Both the position numbers and the translations under genes were made by a program. The notes beneath the pieces were generated by a model. It saw nothing but the letters and a program-made list of their open reading frames with translations, had not been told where the DNA came from and made no database searches. Shown piece after piece: positions 23,935-32,796 of a DNA stretch of 64,000 nt. Positions within the stretch are counted from its first letter, which is position 1, and each line of letters opens with the position of its first letter. Where the stretch lies: contig CAMVFZ010000001.1 in assembly GCA_947166905.1 (NCBI GenBank), forward strand, positions 124,001 to 188,000. The letters are read 5' to 3'. Source of the DNA: an uncultured Prevotellaceae bacterium (GTDB lineage: Bacteria > Bacteroidota > Bacteroidia > Bacteroidales > UBA932).

Positions 23935-24786
23935 CTATAAAGATTGAATATCTTCTTCCGATAAACCTGTACAACTAGCAATAATTGCCTTATCTATTCC
24001 CTTTTCAAGCATAGCTTTGGCAATCTCATTCTGCGCCTCCTCCCTGCCTTCCAGGCGGGCGTAGGAGATGTAATTCCGGATATCGCGTTCAGTTGTCATG
24101 TCCTTTTCGTATTTTGACTTTTCTTCTGGTGCGAAGTTAGTGATTTCCGCCGATTCAAACAATAATTTGAAGATTTCTTCCTTCAGTTCCGCCGGACGGC
24201 TTGTCATGGTTTCCATATTTCTCAGCGCATAGCAGAAGTTCTCAAGCACAGTTGCGTCCGGTTGTAACGCATTCTTGCAGTTTGGTAATTCCAGAAAAAT
24301 ATACTGCAGATGCTCCGTCATAATCTCATCCGAGCAATCACGCTTCAACAGATATCGGAACTTTACTTCATCAGAATCCTTATGCAGGGAAAAGTCCATC
24401 AAGCCGATGAAATAGACTGTCGGGAAAGCATAATCTCCAGAATTCCCTGATTCCAACTGCTGCTGAATGCCGAAGGTGGAATAGAACACAGCCCGGTCAT
24501 AGAAACTTATCTGCCTTGCGACCTGCATCTCTACGATGAAACGGGAGCCATCGGCATCCGTGCATTCAACGTCGATGCGGATATCCTTTTTGTCTGGAAA
24601 GGGGCTGATATGTTCCTTGTTAACATACGTGAGGTTCGTGATCTTTCTTTCCGGGATCAGTTCTTCCAGAAAGAGTTGCAGGAGGCGTTTGCGTGGTTCT
24701 TCGCCGAAGGTTCTCTTGAACCAGTAATCCATAATGATTCTGGCGTAACGCCCGACCATTGGGCGTTGTTGCATAGTGTTATCCAT
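23935..24786 (-). CDS. Rpn-family PD-(D/E)XK nuclease (recombination-promoting nuclease / 'transposase')
   Basis: 283 residues; MVGRYARIIMDYWFKRTFG (an internal Met at residue 10) is where family similarity begins, so the true start may be there. Active-site pattern: D near KKDIRIDVECTD and E-x-Q in RFIVEMQV, the Rpn signature. The family tail LEGREEAQNEIAKAMLEKGIDKAIIASCTGLSEEDIQSL-type segment is present with the normal final helix-turn-helix-like repeat. Rpn proteins are DNA nucleases that stimulate RecA-independent recombination, occur in variable multicopy sets and may serve in defence. Bounded by shared repeats (see findings). Confidence 0.88.
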   Translation of the reverse strand: MDNTMQQRPMVGRYARIIMDYWFKRTFGEEPRKRLLQLFLEELIPERKITNLTYVNKEHISPFPDKKDIRIDVECTDADGSRFIVEMQVARQISFYDRAVFYSTFGIQQQLESGNSGDYAFPTVYFIGLMDFSLHKDSDEVKFRYLLKRDCSDEIMTEHLQYIFLELPNCKNALQPDATVLENFCYALRNMETMTSRPAELKEEIFKLLFESAEITNFAPEEKSKYEKDMTTERDIRNYISYARLEGREEAQNEIAKAMLEKGIDKAIIASCTGLSEEDIQSL

Positions 24787-24820
24787 AAAAAATGTCCGAC
24801 CGCATTAGAGAGGCCGGACA
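24787..24820 (-). terminator. Terminator between the GH92 gene and the Rpn gene
   Basis: On the minus strand TGTCCGGCC / GGTCGGACA stem (one G:T pair) with a 10-nt loop and T6, the T run touching the annotated Rpn ATG at 24786. It ends the glycine-cleavage/GH92 transcript. Confidence 0.75.
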
Positions 24821-24899
24821 CAAATATATATTACAAAAACTGCCGGAAAACGAAATGTTGCTCGAGTCGCGCAAAGTTTTGAGAAATCTTTATAAAATA

Positions 24900-24936
24900 T
24901 TTACAATGTTTATGATTCGTCAACTTGAGCACTATT
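24900..24936. repeat. Dispersed motif, copy 2 (with 4821-4858)
   Basis: TTTACAA, a 3-nt variable gap, TTATGATTCGTCAACT, then TGAGCACTATT. It matches the first copy at about 33 positions. Its right end overlaps the GH92 stop codon (24932-24934). Confidence 0.65.
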
Positions 24937-27112
24937 TCATTTCAAATAGGAGGTCGGCGCCGGAGCGGATGTCGTCATAGGTGATGGTGGTGCCTTTGAG
25001 GCGGTGGCCGTTGAGGTATACGGCTTTGACGTAGACATGATCGGGGCTCCAGTTCTTGGTGCGGACGGTGAGGGTGCCGCCGTCGGAGAGCCTGACGGTT
25101 ACGCCGGGAAGGCAGGGAGAGCCGAGCTCGTACTTGTTGCTGCCGGGGCAGAGGGGATAGAAGCCAAGGCAGTTGAAGATGTACCAGGCGCTCATCTGGC
25201 CGCAGTCATCGTTTCCGCTAAGGGCATCGGGAGTGTTGCCGTAGAAGTTATCGGCAACGTAGCGAACCCATTTCTGGCATTCCTGTGGCTTACCCAGTTT
25301 ATTGTACAGGTATAGTACATGATGGCAAGGCTCGTTGCCGTGCCAGTATCCGCCTATACGGCCCCAGATATCGTGGGCGCCGGGGATATCGTCGCTCATC
25401 TCAATCTTGAACATATTGTCAAGACGGTCTGTGAGGAACTTCTTGCCGGCAATAGCCATATAATCTTCAAAGGCGTGAGGAACTGTCCAGGTGTACTGGA
25501 GGGTGAAGCCCTCGGTGATATCTCCCCAGCCGTTGTCAGAACCGGGACCTTCGTAAGCGATATCAGAGAAAGGCGTACGCCAGGCACCCTTGGAATCGCG
25601 GCCACGCATATACTTGGTCTCAGGATCAATCAGATTGCGGTAGTTCTGGCTGCGCTTAAAGAAGAACTCATAATCTTCATCGTGACCCAGAAGCTTTGCG
25701 GCCTGGGCGATGCACCAGTCGTCGTATGCGTATTCCAAAGTCTTGGAAACGGACTCCAGCTCCTTGTCAAACGGTACGTAGCCAAGTTCTGTATACTCCG
25801 GCAGGCAGTCATAGTGAGGGTTGGTAGCCGTAGCCTTCATAGCCTGGAAGGCGCGCTCGTAATCAAAGCCCGGAACGCCCTTGACCATCATGTCGGCCAG
25901 AACGGAAACGGCGTGATAGCCAATCATACACCAGGTTTCACCGCCGTAGAAGCTCCATATTGGCAGCATATGCTCCGTGCTCTTGTCGTAATGCTCCAGC
26001 ATAGAGTTGGCAAGGTCTGCCTGCAGCGGCTTGTTCACAAGGTTGAGAAGAGGATGAAAGGCCCTGTAAGTATCCCAAAGAGAGAATGTGGTATAATTTG
26101 TAAAGTCCTTTGCCTGGCCGATGGTGCCGTCGTGAGCGCGGAAGCGCCCGTCTACGTCCTGGAACAGGAAGGGATGAAGGGCAGTGCGATAAACGCTGGT
26201 ATAGAAGGTCTCCTTGTCCTTTTGGCTGCATGAAGAATCAACCTCATAGCGGGAGAGTTCTGCTTCCCAGGCGGCCTCGGCCTCGCTGCGGACGGCCTCG
26301 AAGCTCTTGCCATCCAGCTCTGTAAGGTTGCGAAGGGCTCCATCGGTACCGGTGGCGGAAACAGCCACCTTTATATCTACCTGCTGGCCTTCCGTAGTCG
26401 GGAAGAAAACGCAGGCCTTGATGTCTTTGCCCCAGGCTTCTTTGCTGCTGCGGAAACGGCTGGTGTTGTAAATTACCGGCTTTCCTTCCTTAAAGATGGT
26501 AAGGTCTTTGACCGGCTGCGAAAAACGGGCGGCAAAGTAAACGTAACGGTTTGGATTCCAGCCGTTTACAAGCTTGCTGCCAACAATTGTATAATCATCA
26601 ATCTGGCGGACGGAAGACCACACGCACTTCCATCGGAGAGTGTGGTTAAGGTCTATTACTACCATCGATGTATCGCGGGCGGGATAGGTAAAACGGAGGA
26701 TTCCGCTGCGGGCGGCCGCCGTAACCTCTGCCTTTACGCCATAGTCTGCAAGGTCTACACTGTAATATCCGGGATGGGCTTCTTCTTTGTCATGGCTGAA
26801 GGCCGACGGTTCCATGCCGGGGGCAAACATAAAATCGCCCAGATCCGGGATGCCCGTGCCGCTGAGATGGGTAAGGCTGATGCCCATGATGGAAGCCCTG
26901 GAATACTTGTAACCGGCAGCGGTATCATAATCGTAATCATCGGTATCCGGACTGATCTGAATGCCTCCGAAGGGCACCTGGGCGCCGGGATAAACATTGC
27001 CGAAGCCGGCCGTTCCCACGAAGGGATTAACGTACTGGATATGGTTCTGAGCAAATGCACTGATGGCAAGGGAAGCCATCAGTGCTATGCAAACTAAGCG
27101 TATTTTCTTCAT
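24932..27112 (-). CDS. GH92 alpha-mannosidase, exported
   Basis: 726 residues. Signal peptide MKKIRLVCIALMASLAISAFA precedes the GH92 opening YVNPFVGTAGFGNVYPGAQVPFGGIQISPDT. Other blocks: GYKYSRASIMGISLTHLSGTG, FTNYTTFSLWDTYRAFHPLL, and the C-terminal GNDDCGQMSAWYIFNCLGFYPLCPG with the calcium- and acid/base-region residues. It is a calcium-dependent inverting exo-alpha-mannosidase acting on N-glycans or yeast mannan. It starts 4 nt after the lpd stop, so it is the last gene of the glycine-cleavage operon, an unusual place. No SusC/SusD pair is nearby. Confidence 0.93.
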   Translation of the reverse strand: MKKIRLVCIALMASLAISAFAQNHIQYVNPFVGTAGFGNVYPGAQVPFGGIQISPDTDDYDYDTAAGYKYSRASIMGISLTHLSGTGIPDLGDFMFAPGMEPSAFSHDKEEAHPGYYSVDLADYGVKAEVTAAARSGILRFTYPARDTSMVVIDLNHTLRWKCVWSSVRQIDDYTIVGSKLVNGWNPNRYVYFAARFSQPVKDLTIFKEGKPVIYNTSRFRSSKEAWGKDIKACVFFPTTEGQQVDIKVAVSATGTDGALRNLTELDGKSFEAVRSEAEAAWEAELSRYEVDSSCSQKDKETFYTSVYRTALHPFLFQDVDGRFRAHDGTIGQAKDFTNYTTFSLWDTYRAFHPLLNLVNKPLQADLANSMLEHYDKSTEHMLPIWSFYGGETWCMIGYHAVSVLADMMVKGVPGFDYERAFQAMKATATNPHYDCLPEYTELGYVPFDKELESVSKTLEYAYDDWCIAQAAKLLGHDEDYEFFFKRSQNYRNLIDPETKYMRGRDSKGAWRTPFSDIAYEGPGSDNGWGDITEGFTLQYTWTVPHAFEDYMAIAGKKFLTDRLDNMFKIEMSDDIPGAHDIWGRIGGYWHGNEPCHHVLYLYNKLGKPQECQKWVRYVADNFYGNTPDALSGNDDCGQMSAWYIFNCLGFYPLCPGSNKYELGSPCLPGVTVRLSDGGTLTVRTKNWSPDHVYVKAVYLNGHRLKGTTITYDDIRSGADLLFEMK

Positions 27113-27116
27113 TATA

Positions 27117-28478
27117 TTATGCGCTGTGGGCGGCGGACTGAAGGACCTCGCCCAGTGTGGGATGAGCGTGAATTATCTGCTGGAATTCGTCCAAGGTGGC
27201 CTTGCGGTTCATCAGGGCGGCGATTTCCTGGACAATGTCTGCGCTGTGGGCACCGAAGAGATGGCAGCCCAGAATCTGGCCGGGAGCATACCCAGAAGCG
27301 CCTTCGCCGGCAACGACCAGCTTCACGAAGCCTTCCGGCTCGTTCATAGAAAGGGCCTTGCCGTTTGCGCGGAAGAAAGACTTCAGGCACTTGACAGGTA
27401 CACCGGCAGCCTTGAGCTCGTCCTCCGTCTTACCCACGGTAGCAGCCTCCGGGTTGGTGAACACTGCGGCCGGAACAATGCCGAGGTCGATATTGCAAGG
27501 CTCTCCAACCATAGCGGCCAGAGCCTTAAGGCCCTGGAAAGTAGCCACATGGGCCAGCATATAACCGCCTGTTACATCGCCGATTGCATAAATGCCGGGC
27601 ACATTGGTGCGCATATCCTTGTCTACCACAATGCCCTTGGGAGTGAACTCCACGCCGGCATCGGCAAGATTGATTGCATTCACGGAAGGCCTGCGGCCGA
27701 CAGCCATCAGAACTTTATCTGCCATTATCTCAAATGTCTGCTCTTTCTTGACGTAGGTGACCTTGAGGCCATCGGCGGTCTTTTCAATTGACTGCACACC
27801 GGCCGATGTCTCTATCTCTATGCCGCGCTTGCCAAGGGCCTGCTTAAGCCTTTTTGCAAGGTCGGTGTCGAAGCGGGGAAGTATCTCTTTGCAGAACTCG
27901 ACCACCTTGACCTCAGATCCGAAACTTTTGAAAATGGATGCGAATTCCAGGCCGATGACACCTGCTCCAATCACGCAAAGTCTCTTTGGAACTTCCTGAA
28001 GGTCAAGTATTTCCCTGGATGTAATAACATCTGCGAGGTCTGCTCCCGGGATGGGCAGAGAGGCCGAATAAGAGCCGGTAGCGATGATAATGTTGTCGCC
28101 AGTAATCTCTTCTCCGTTAACTACAACGGTCTTTGCATCCTTGAAGGAAGCCTTGCCGTGTATTAGGGTAATGCCTTTACCGCCAAGCAGGAATTCCACG
28201 CCCTGACGCAGCTGGCCAACGACCTCGTTCTTGCGGGAAACCACTTTCCCGAAGTCAAAATTGTAGCTGAGATTTTCTACGCCGAAGACCTCTCCGCAGG
28301 CCAGATCTTCCAGGACCTCTGCGTTGCGGCAGAAGCTCTTGGTGGGGATGCAGCCCTCATTAAGGCAGGTTCCGCCAACAGGACCGTCAGAGATTATTAC
28401 TACCTCGATTCCTTTCTTTGCAGCAGCCACGGCGGTCTCATATCCGCCCGGACCGGCACCAATAATTATCAGTTTCAT
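27117..28478 (-). CDS. lpdA: Dihydrolipoyl dehydrogenase (glycine cleavage L protein)
   Basis: 453 residues from MKLIIIGAGPGGYE; an upstream in-frame extension is not conserved. FAD-binding GxGxxG at the N-terminus, redox-active pair in GGTCLNEGCIPTKS, NAD-binding GAGVIGLEFA, FAD-phosphate AIGDVTGG, and the dimer-interface His-Glu block (IIHAHPTLGEVLQ) at the C-terminus. It reoxidises the dihydrolipoyl arm of GcvH, reducing NAD. Located 61 nt after gcvPB in the operon, so it is probably the dedicated L protein. Confidence 0.94.
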   Translation of the reverse strand: MKLIIIGAGPGGYETAVAAAKKGIEVVIISDGPVGGTCLNEGCIPTKSFCRNAEVLEDLACGEVFGVENLSYNFDFGKVVSRKNEVVGQLRQGVEFLLGGKGITLIHGKASFKDAKTVVVNGEEITGDNIIIATGSYSASLPIPGADLADVITSREILDLQEVPKRLCVIGAGVIGLEFASIFKSFGSEVKVVEFCKEILPRFDTDLAKRLKQALGKRGIEIETSAGVQSIEKTADGLKVTYVKKEQTFEIMADKVLMAVGRRPSVNAINLADAGVEFTPKGIVVDKDMRTNVPGIYAIGDVTGGYMLAHVATFQGLKALAAMVGEPCNIDLGIVPAAVFTNPEAATVGKTEDELKAAGVPVKCLKSFFRANGKALSMNEPEGFVKLVVAGEGASGYAPGQILGCHLFGAHSADIVQEIAALMNRKATLDEFQQIIHAHPTLGEVLQSAAHSA

Positions 28479-28539
28479 TATTATTTTCTCATTAAAACAA
28501 ATGTTTGCCGCCATACGACGGCAAACATTCATTCAAAAA

Positions 28540-29955
28540 TTACTGATCTCCGTACTTCAGGATGGGCTGACGGGCAGCGGTGGTTTCGTCGGGACGGCGG
28601 ATAGGCGTATTGTGAGGAGCATTGCGCAGGATCATGGGATCTGCGGCAGCCTCGTCGGCAATACGGCGCATAACGCCGATGAACTCGTCGATAGTCTCCT
28701 TGCTCTCTGTCTCTGTAGGCTCGATCATAAGGGCCTGATGGAAGAGCAGCGGGAAATAAATCGTAGGAGCGTGGAAACCGAAGTCAAGCAGACGCTTTGC
28801 AACGTCCAGAGTGGTGGCTCCGTGGCCATCCTCTGCCTTGTCGGCGCCGTCATTAATCAGGCCGTCATATACAAACTCATGCTTGCAAATGGACGGAATC
28901 GGCAGTTTATACTTATCCTTAAGACATTCCTTGATGTAGTTTGCACTGAGGGTGGCGAACTTGCCGGCAAACTTGATATTCTGCCTGCCAAGAGCCAGGA
29001 TGTATGCATAAGCACGCAGGATAACGCCGAAGTTGCCGTTGAAACCGGAAACGCGGGTCTCAGGAAGGAACTTGGCGAGATGCTGTGCAACACCGACAGG
29101 ACCGCTGCCGGGACCGCCGCCGCCGTGAGGCGTGCTGAAGGTCTTGTGAAGGTTCAGGTGCATGATGTCGAAGCCCATATCGCCTGGACGTACAACGCCA
29201 AGCAGAGGGTTCATATTGGCACCGTCGTAATAAAGCAGACCGCCGCACTCGTGAACAAGGGCAGCAATCTCCTTGATTTCCTTCTCGAATAGGCCCAGAG
29301 TGTTGGGGTTGGTCATCATAATACCTGCAATCTCAGGGCCGAGGAGGGGTTTAAGGTCCTCTACGTCAACCAGACCGTTGGCATTGGACTTAACCTCAAC
29401 AATCTCAAGACCGCAAACTGCAGCGCTGGCAGGGTTGGTACCGTGGGCGCTGTCCGGAACGATAACCTTTGTACGGGCAAGGTCACCGCGGCTCATGTGG
29501 TACTGACGCATGATCATAAGACCGGTCAACTCTCCGTGAGCGCCTGCACAAGGCAGGAAGGTGAAGTGGGCCATACCGGTAATTGCGGCAAGAGCCTTGT
29601 CCATGCCCTCATAAACAGCAAGCGCACCGGGAACGGTGGATGCAGGCTGCAGAGGATGCAGGCCATTGAATCCGGGGATAGCGGCAATCTCTTCGTTAAT
29701 CTTGGGATTGTACTTCATAGTACAGCTGCCAAGCGGATAGAAACCGGTATCCACACCGAAGTTCATCTGGGAAAGATTGGTATAGTGACGTACAACATCA
29801 ATCTCGCTTACCTCCGGGAGCTCGGGTGCCTGGGCACGCTTGAGACCTTCGGGGAGTTCGCAGCAAAGGCATCGGCCATATTCGTTCTCAGGAAGAGAAT
29901 AACCGGTACGGCCGGGCTTTGAAAGCTCAAATATAAGTTTATCGTAGTACTTCAT
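28540..29955 (-). CDS. gcvPB: Glycine dehydrogenase (decarboxylating) subunit 2
   Basis: 471 residues. It contains the PLP lysine in LNLHKTFSTPHGGGGPGSGP, the GTNPASAAVCG loop and the N-terminal FGVDTGFYPLGSCTMKYNPK. With GcvPA it forms the two-chain P protein that decarboxylates glycine and transfers aminomethyl to GcvH. It starts 2 nt after the gcvPA stop, supporting stoichiometric expression. Confidence 0.96.
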   Translation of the reverse strand: MKYYDKLIFELSKPGRTGYSLPENEYGRCLCCELPEGLKRAQAPELPEVSEIDVVRHYTNLSQMNFGVDTGFYPLGSCTMKYNPKINEEIAAIPGFNGLHPLQPASTVPGALAVYEGMDKALAAITGMAHFTFLPCAGAHGELTGLMIMRQYHMSRGDLARTKVIVPDSAHGTNPASAAVCGLEIVEVKSNANGLVDVEDLKPLLGPEIAGIMMTNPNTLGLFEKEIKEIAALVHECGGLLYYDGANMNPLLGVVRPGDMGFDIMHLNLHKTFSTPHGGGGPGSGPVGVAQHLAKFLPETRVSGFNGNFGVILRAYAYILALGRQNIKFAGKFATLSANYIKECLKDKYKLPIPSICKHEFVYDGLINDGADKAEDGHGATTLDVAKRLLDFGFHAPTIYFPLLFHQALMIEPTETESKETIDEFIGVMRRIADEAAADPMILRNAPHNTPIRRPDETTAARQPILKYGDQ

Positions 29956-29957
29956 AG

Positions 29958-31286
29958 CTATACCTCCTTTACAAGTGCAACCAGGGCGTCAATCTCTGCC
30001 TTGGTGCGTTTTTCCGTTACACAGAAGCTTACGTAGCCTTCTTCTGTCTGAAGGGCTGCGAAGAAACCGCCATCAAGGAGTTTCTGCTGCAGCTTTTCTA
30101 CAGAAACAAGAGGCTTGAGCACGAATTCCTTAAGGAAAGGAACGCCGGGGAATACTTCCTGGAACTTGCCGGTAGCCAGCAGTTGGTCATGCAGATAGTG
30201 CGCACCTGCATAGCTGAGACCGTTCACCTTCTTGAGGCCTTCGGGGCCCATCAGAGAGGCGTAAACGGTTACCCAAAGGGCCATAAGGCTCTCGTTGGAG
30301 CAGATATTGCTGGTAGCCTTCTCCCTGCGGATGTGCTGCTCGCGGGCCTGGAGCGTAAGCACGAAGCAACGCTTGCCGTCGGCGTCAACTGTCTGGCCTA
30401 CGATACGGCCGGGCATCTTGCGAACATAGTCCTTGCGGCAGGCCATGAAGCCAACGTAAGGGCCACCGTAGCAAAGAGGAATACCAAGGGGCTGGCCGTC
30501 GCCGACTGCAACGTCGAAGTCCCACTCGCCCGGAGTCTTGATAACTGCAAGGGCAGAAGGATCGCAGTACTCTACGACGATACCCTTGGCCTCGTGTACA
30601 GCCTCTGCAAAACCGGTGTAATCCTCTATGATACCATAGCGATTGATAGCCGGGACGATGATACCTGCAACGTCACCTGCCTCAAGCTCCTTGCGGAGGC
30701 TTGCAAGGCTGGTACGGCCATTCTCCATCTCTATGTAGCCCAGAGGGTTGCCATAGAATTTGGAGTAAGTCTCAACAACCTTAAGGACGTTGGGAAGGAG
30801 TCCTTTGGAAAGGAGCACGCGGGGTTTCTTCTTTGCGCAGGCGATAGCCATGCGCACAGCCTCTGCGGCGGCGGTAGGACCGTCGTACATAGAGGCATTG
30901 GAGATATCCATACCAGTAAGCTTGCATATAGTGCTCTGGTACTCAAAGATATAGCGCAGTGTTCCCTGGGAAATCTCTGCCTGGTAAGGAGTATAGGCAG
31001 TGATGAACTCAGACCTCTGGGTGAGGTAAGGAATCACTGAAGGAGTATAGTGGTCATAAGCACCGGCGCCGACGAATACCTTAAGTTTGGCATCCTTGGC
31101 GTCAAGGCCGGCGAAGAAGTCGCGGACCTGCTGCTCTGACATTGCATCCGGGAGGTCGTACTCGCCCTTGTAGATGTAATCCTGCGGAACATCGGCATAA
31201 AGGTCTTCAAGAGACTTTACACCGATTTTGTCCAGCATTGCACGGATATCATCCCCGGTATGAGGAAAATATGCGAAACCTGCCAT
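29958..31286 (-). CDS. gcvPA: Glycine dehydrogenase (decarboxylating) subunit 1
   Basis: 442 residues from MAGFAYFPHTGDDIRAMLDKIG, the standard start; a 16-residue extension would overlap gcvH and is rejected. Family blocks: FVGAGAYDHYTPSVIPYL, YTPYQAEISQGTLRYIFEYQS, TLQAREQHIRREKATSNICSN. The subunit is catalytically paired with GcvPB. The start lies 1 nt after the gcvH stop. Confidence 0.96.
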   Translation of the reverse strand: MAGFAYFPHTGDDIRAMLDKIGVKSLEDLYADVPQDYIYKGEYDLPDAMSEQQVRDFFAGLDAKDAKLKVFVGAGAYDHYTPSVIPYLTQRSEFITAYTPYQAEISQGTLRYIFEYQSTICKLTGMDISNASMYDGPTAAAEAVRMAIACAKKKPRVLLSKGLLPNVLKVVETYSKFYGNPLGYIEMENGRTSLASLRKELEAGDVAGIIVPAINRYGIIEDYTGFAEAVHEAKGIVVEYCDPSALAVIKTPGEWDFDVAVGDGQPLGIPLCYGGPYVGFMACRKDYVRKMPGRIVGQTVDADGKRCFVLTLQAREQHIRREKATSNICSNESLMALWVTVYASLMGPEGLKKVNGLSYAGAHYLHDQLLATGKFQEVFPGVPFLKEFVLKPLVSVEKLQQKLLDGGFFAALQTEEGYVSFCVTEKRTKAEIDALVALVKEV

Positions 31287-31287
31287 T

Positions 31288-31665
31288 TTACTCGGTTGCT
31301 TTGGTGTATGCAGCTGCATCCATAAGAGCGTCAAGCTCTGACTTGTCGCTCATCTTAACCTTGATAATCCAGTTTGCGTATGCGTCGTTGTTGATGAGCT
31401 CGGGCTCGTCCTCAAGGGCCTCGTTAACCTCAACTACGGTTCCTGATACAGGAGCAATGAGGTCGCTGGCTGCCTTAACGCTCTCAAGTGCGCCGAAGTC
31501 TTCACCTGCGGTTACATCGTCATCAACATCGGGAAGGTCTACATAAGTAATGTTACCCATTTCTTTCTGAGCGAAGTCAGAAACACCAACAACGGCGATG
31601 TCGCCCTCAACTTTTACCCATTCGTGTGACTCGCTGTAAAGGAGTCCTTCAAGTACTTTTGACAT
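31288..31665 (-). CDS. gcvH: Glycine cleavage system H protein
   Basis: 125 residues. Lipoyl domain with the modified lysine K64 in GALESVKAASD and the family start YSESHEWVKVEGDIAVVGVSDFAQ. It shuttles the aminomethyl group between P, T and L proteins. The lipoate ligase gene in the same operon would load its lysine. 25 nt from gcvT. Confidence 0.97.
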   Translation of the reverse strand: MSKVLEGLLYSESHEWVKVEGDIAVVGVSDFAQKEMGNITYVDLPDVDDDVTAGEDFGALESVKAASDLIAPVSGTVVEVNEALEDEPELINNDAYANWIIKVKMSDKSELDALMDAAAYTKATE

Positions 31666-31690
31666 AGTTTTATTATTTTGATTTGATTAA

Positions 31691-32794
31691 TTATTTCTTG
31701 TATCTGGTCTGATAAAAACGCTTCTTGACAACCTTGCCGGGGAATACTCTCTTGCGGATGCGGATCCAAAGCGGAGTATCCAGAGCGGCATAAGCCTTGT
31801 CTACAAGGGCGAAGCAAATGCTCTTGTCAAGTGAAATTGAGTGGTAACCGGTGGTAACAACGCCAACCTCGGTGCCGTCCTCAAGTTCTACGGGATAACC
31901 GGCACGCGGAATAGCCTTGTCCTCGATCTCTATACCGACAAGCTTCTTGGCAATCTCGCCGGCCTTCTGGGCAGCAAGGGCCTCTTTGCCGATGAACTCG
32001 TCCTTTTCCATCTTGCAGAACAATCCAAGGCCTGCCATAACAGGGCTGATATCTGCAGAAAGCTCGTCTCCGTAAAGAGGAAGACCAGCCTCGAAGCGAA
32101 GGGTATCACGGCAACCCAGACCGCAGGGCACTACGCCTGCAGCAAGAAGTTGCTTCCAATAAGCTATTGTCTGCTCCGGTGTGGCATAAATCTCAAAACC
32201 GTCTTCTCCGGTGTAACCGGTACGGCTGGCGATTACGCGCTTGCCTGCAACCTCATAGTTGCGGAAGGTATAGAAGCCAAGGTCTGCAACTTCCTTGAAG
32301 CCAAGAACTTCCATAACAGTCTTCTCTGCATCCGGACCCTGGACTGCAATCTGGCCCCAGAGGGGTGACTGGTTGTCAACGACAACATCGAAGCCTGCAG
32401 CCTGCTCTTTCATCCATGCAACATCCTTGTCGATGTTGGCTGCATTGATAACCAGGAGGTATTTATTGGGCTCGAACTCTTTGTAAACAAGAAGGTCGTC
32501 CACCGTGCCGCCATCGGGATAAAGCATCATTCCGTAAAGCACCTGGCCGTCTGCCATGCCGCGGATGTCGTTAGTAAAGATGTGGTTTACATATTTCTCT
32601 GCCTCTTTGCCGCTGATGAAAACCTCTCCCATGTGGGATACATCGAACATACCTACCGCATTACGCACTGCAAGGTGCTCGGTAGTGATGTCGCTGTACT
32701 GAATAGGCATCATAAAGCCAGCAAAAGGGCTCATTTTTGCTCCCAGCTCAACGTGGCTGTTATAGAGCGGAGTAATTTGAAGATTCTCTTCCAT
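31691..32794 (-). CDS. gcvT: Glycine cleavage system T protein (aminomethyltransferase)
   Basis: 367 residues. Blocks MSPFAGFMMPIQYSDI, VGMFDVSHMGEV (with the folate-site Asp) and ASRTGYTGEDGFEI are intact, as is the C-terminal beta-barrel (ISLDKSICFALVD). It transfers the one-carbon unit to tetrahydrofolate, releasing ammonia. It starts 2 nt after the lplA stop. The absence of an intergenic leader leaves no room for a glycine riboswitch here. Confidence 0.95.
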   Translation of the reverse strand: MEENLQITPLYNSHVELGAKMSPFAGFMMPIQYSDITTEHLAVRNAVGMFDVSHMGEVFISGKEAEKYVNHIFTNDIRGMADGQVLYGMMLYPDGGTVDDLLVYKEFEPNKYLLVINAANIDKDVAWMKEQAAGFDVVVDNQSPLWGQIAVQGPDAEKTVMEVLGFKEVADLGFYTFRNYEVAGKRVIASRTGYTGEDGFEIYATPEQTIAYWKQLLAAGVVPCGLGCRDTLRFEAGLPLYGDELSADISPVMAGLGLFCKMEKDEFIGKEALAAQKAGEIAKKLVGIEIEDKAIPRAGYPVELEDGTEVGVVTTGYHSISLDKSICFALVDKAYAALDTPLWIRIRKRVFPGKVVKKRFYQTRYKK

Positions 32795-32796
32795 AA

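Noticed and set aside
25319-26233. Long open frame on the plus strand opposite the GH92 gene (also 25004-25315)
   Set aside because: It is the antisense shadow of a well-supported GH92 enzyme; no family motif, no promoter.
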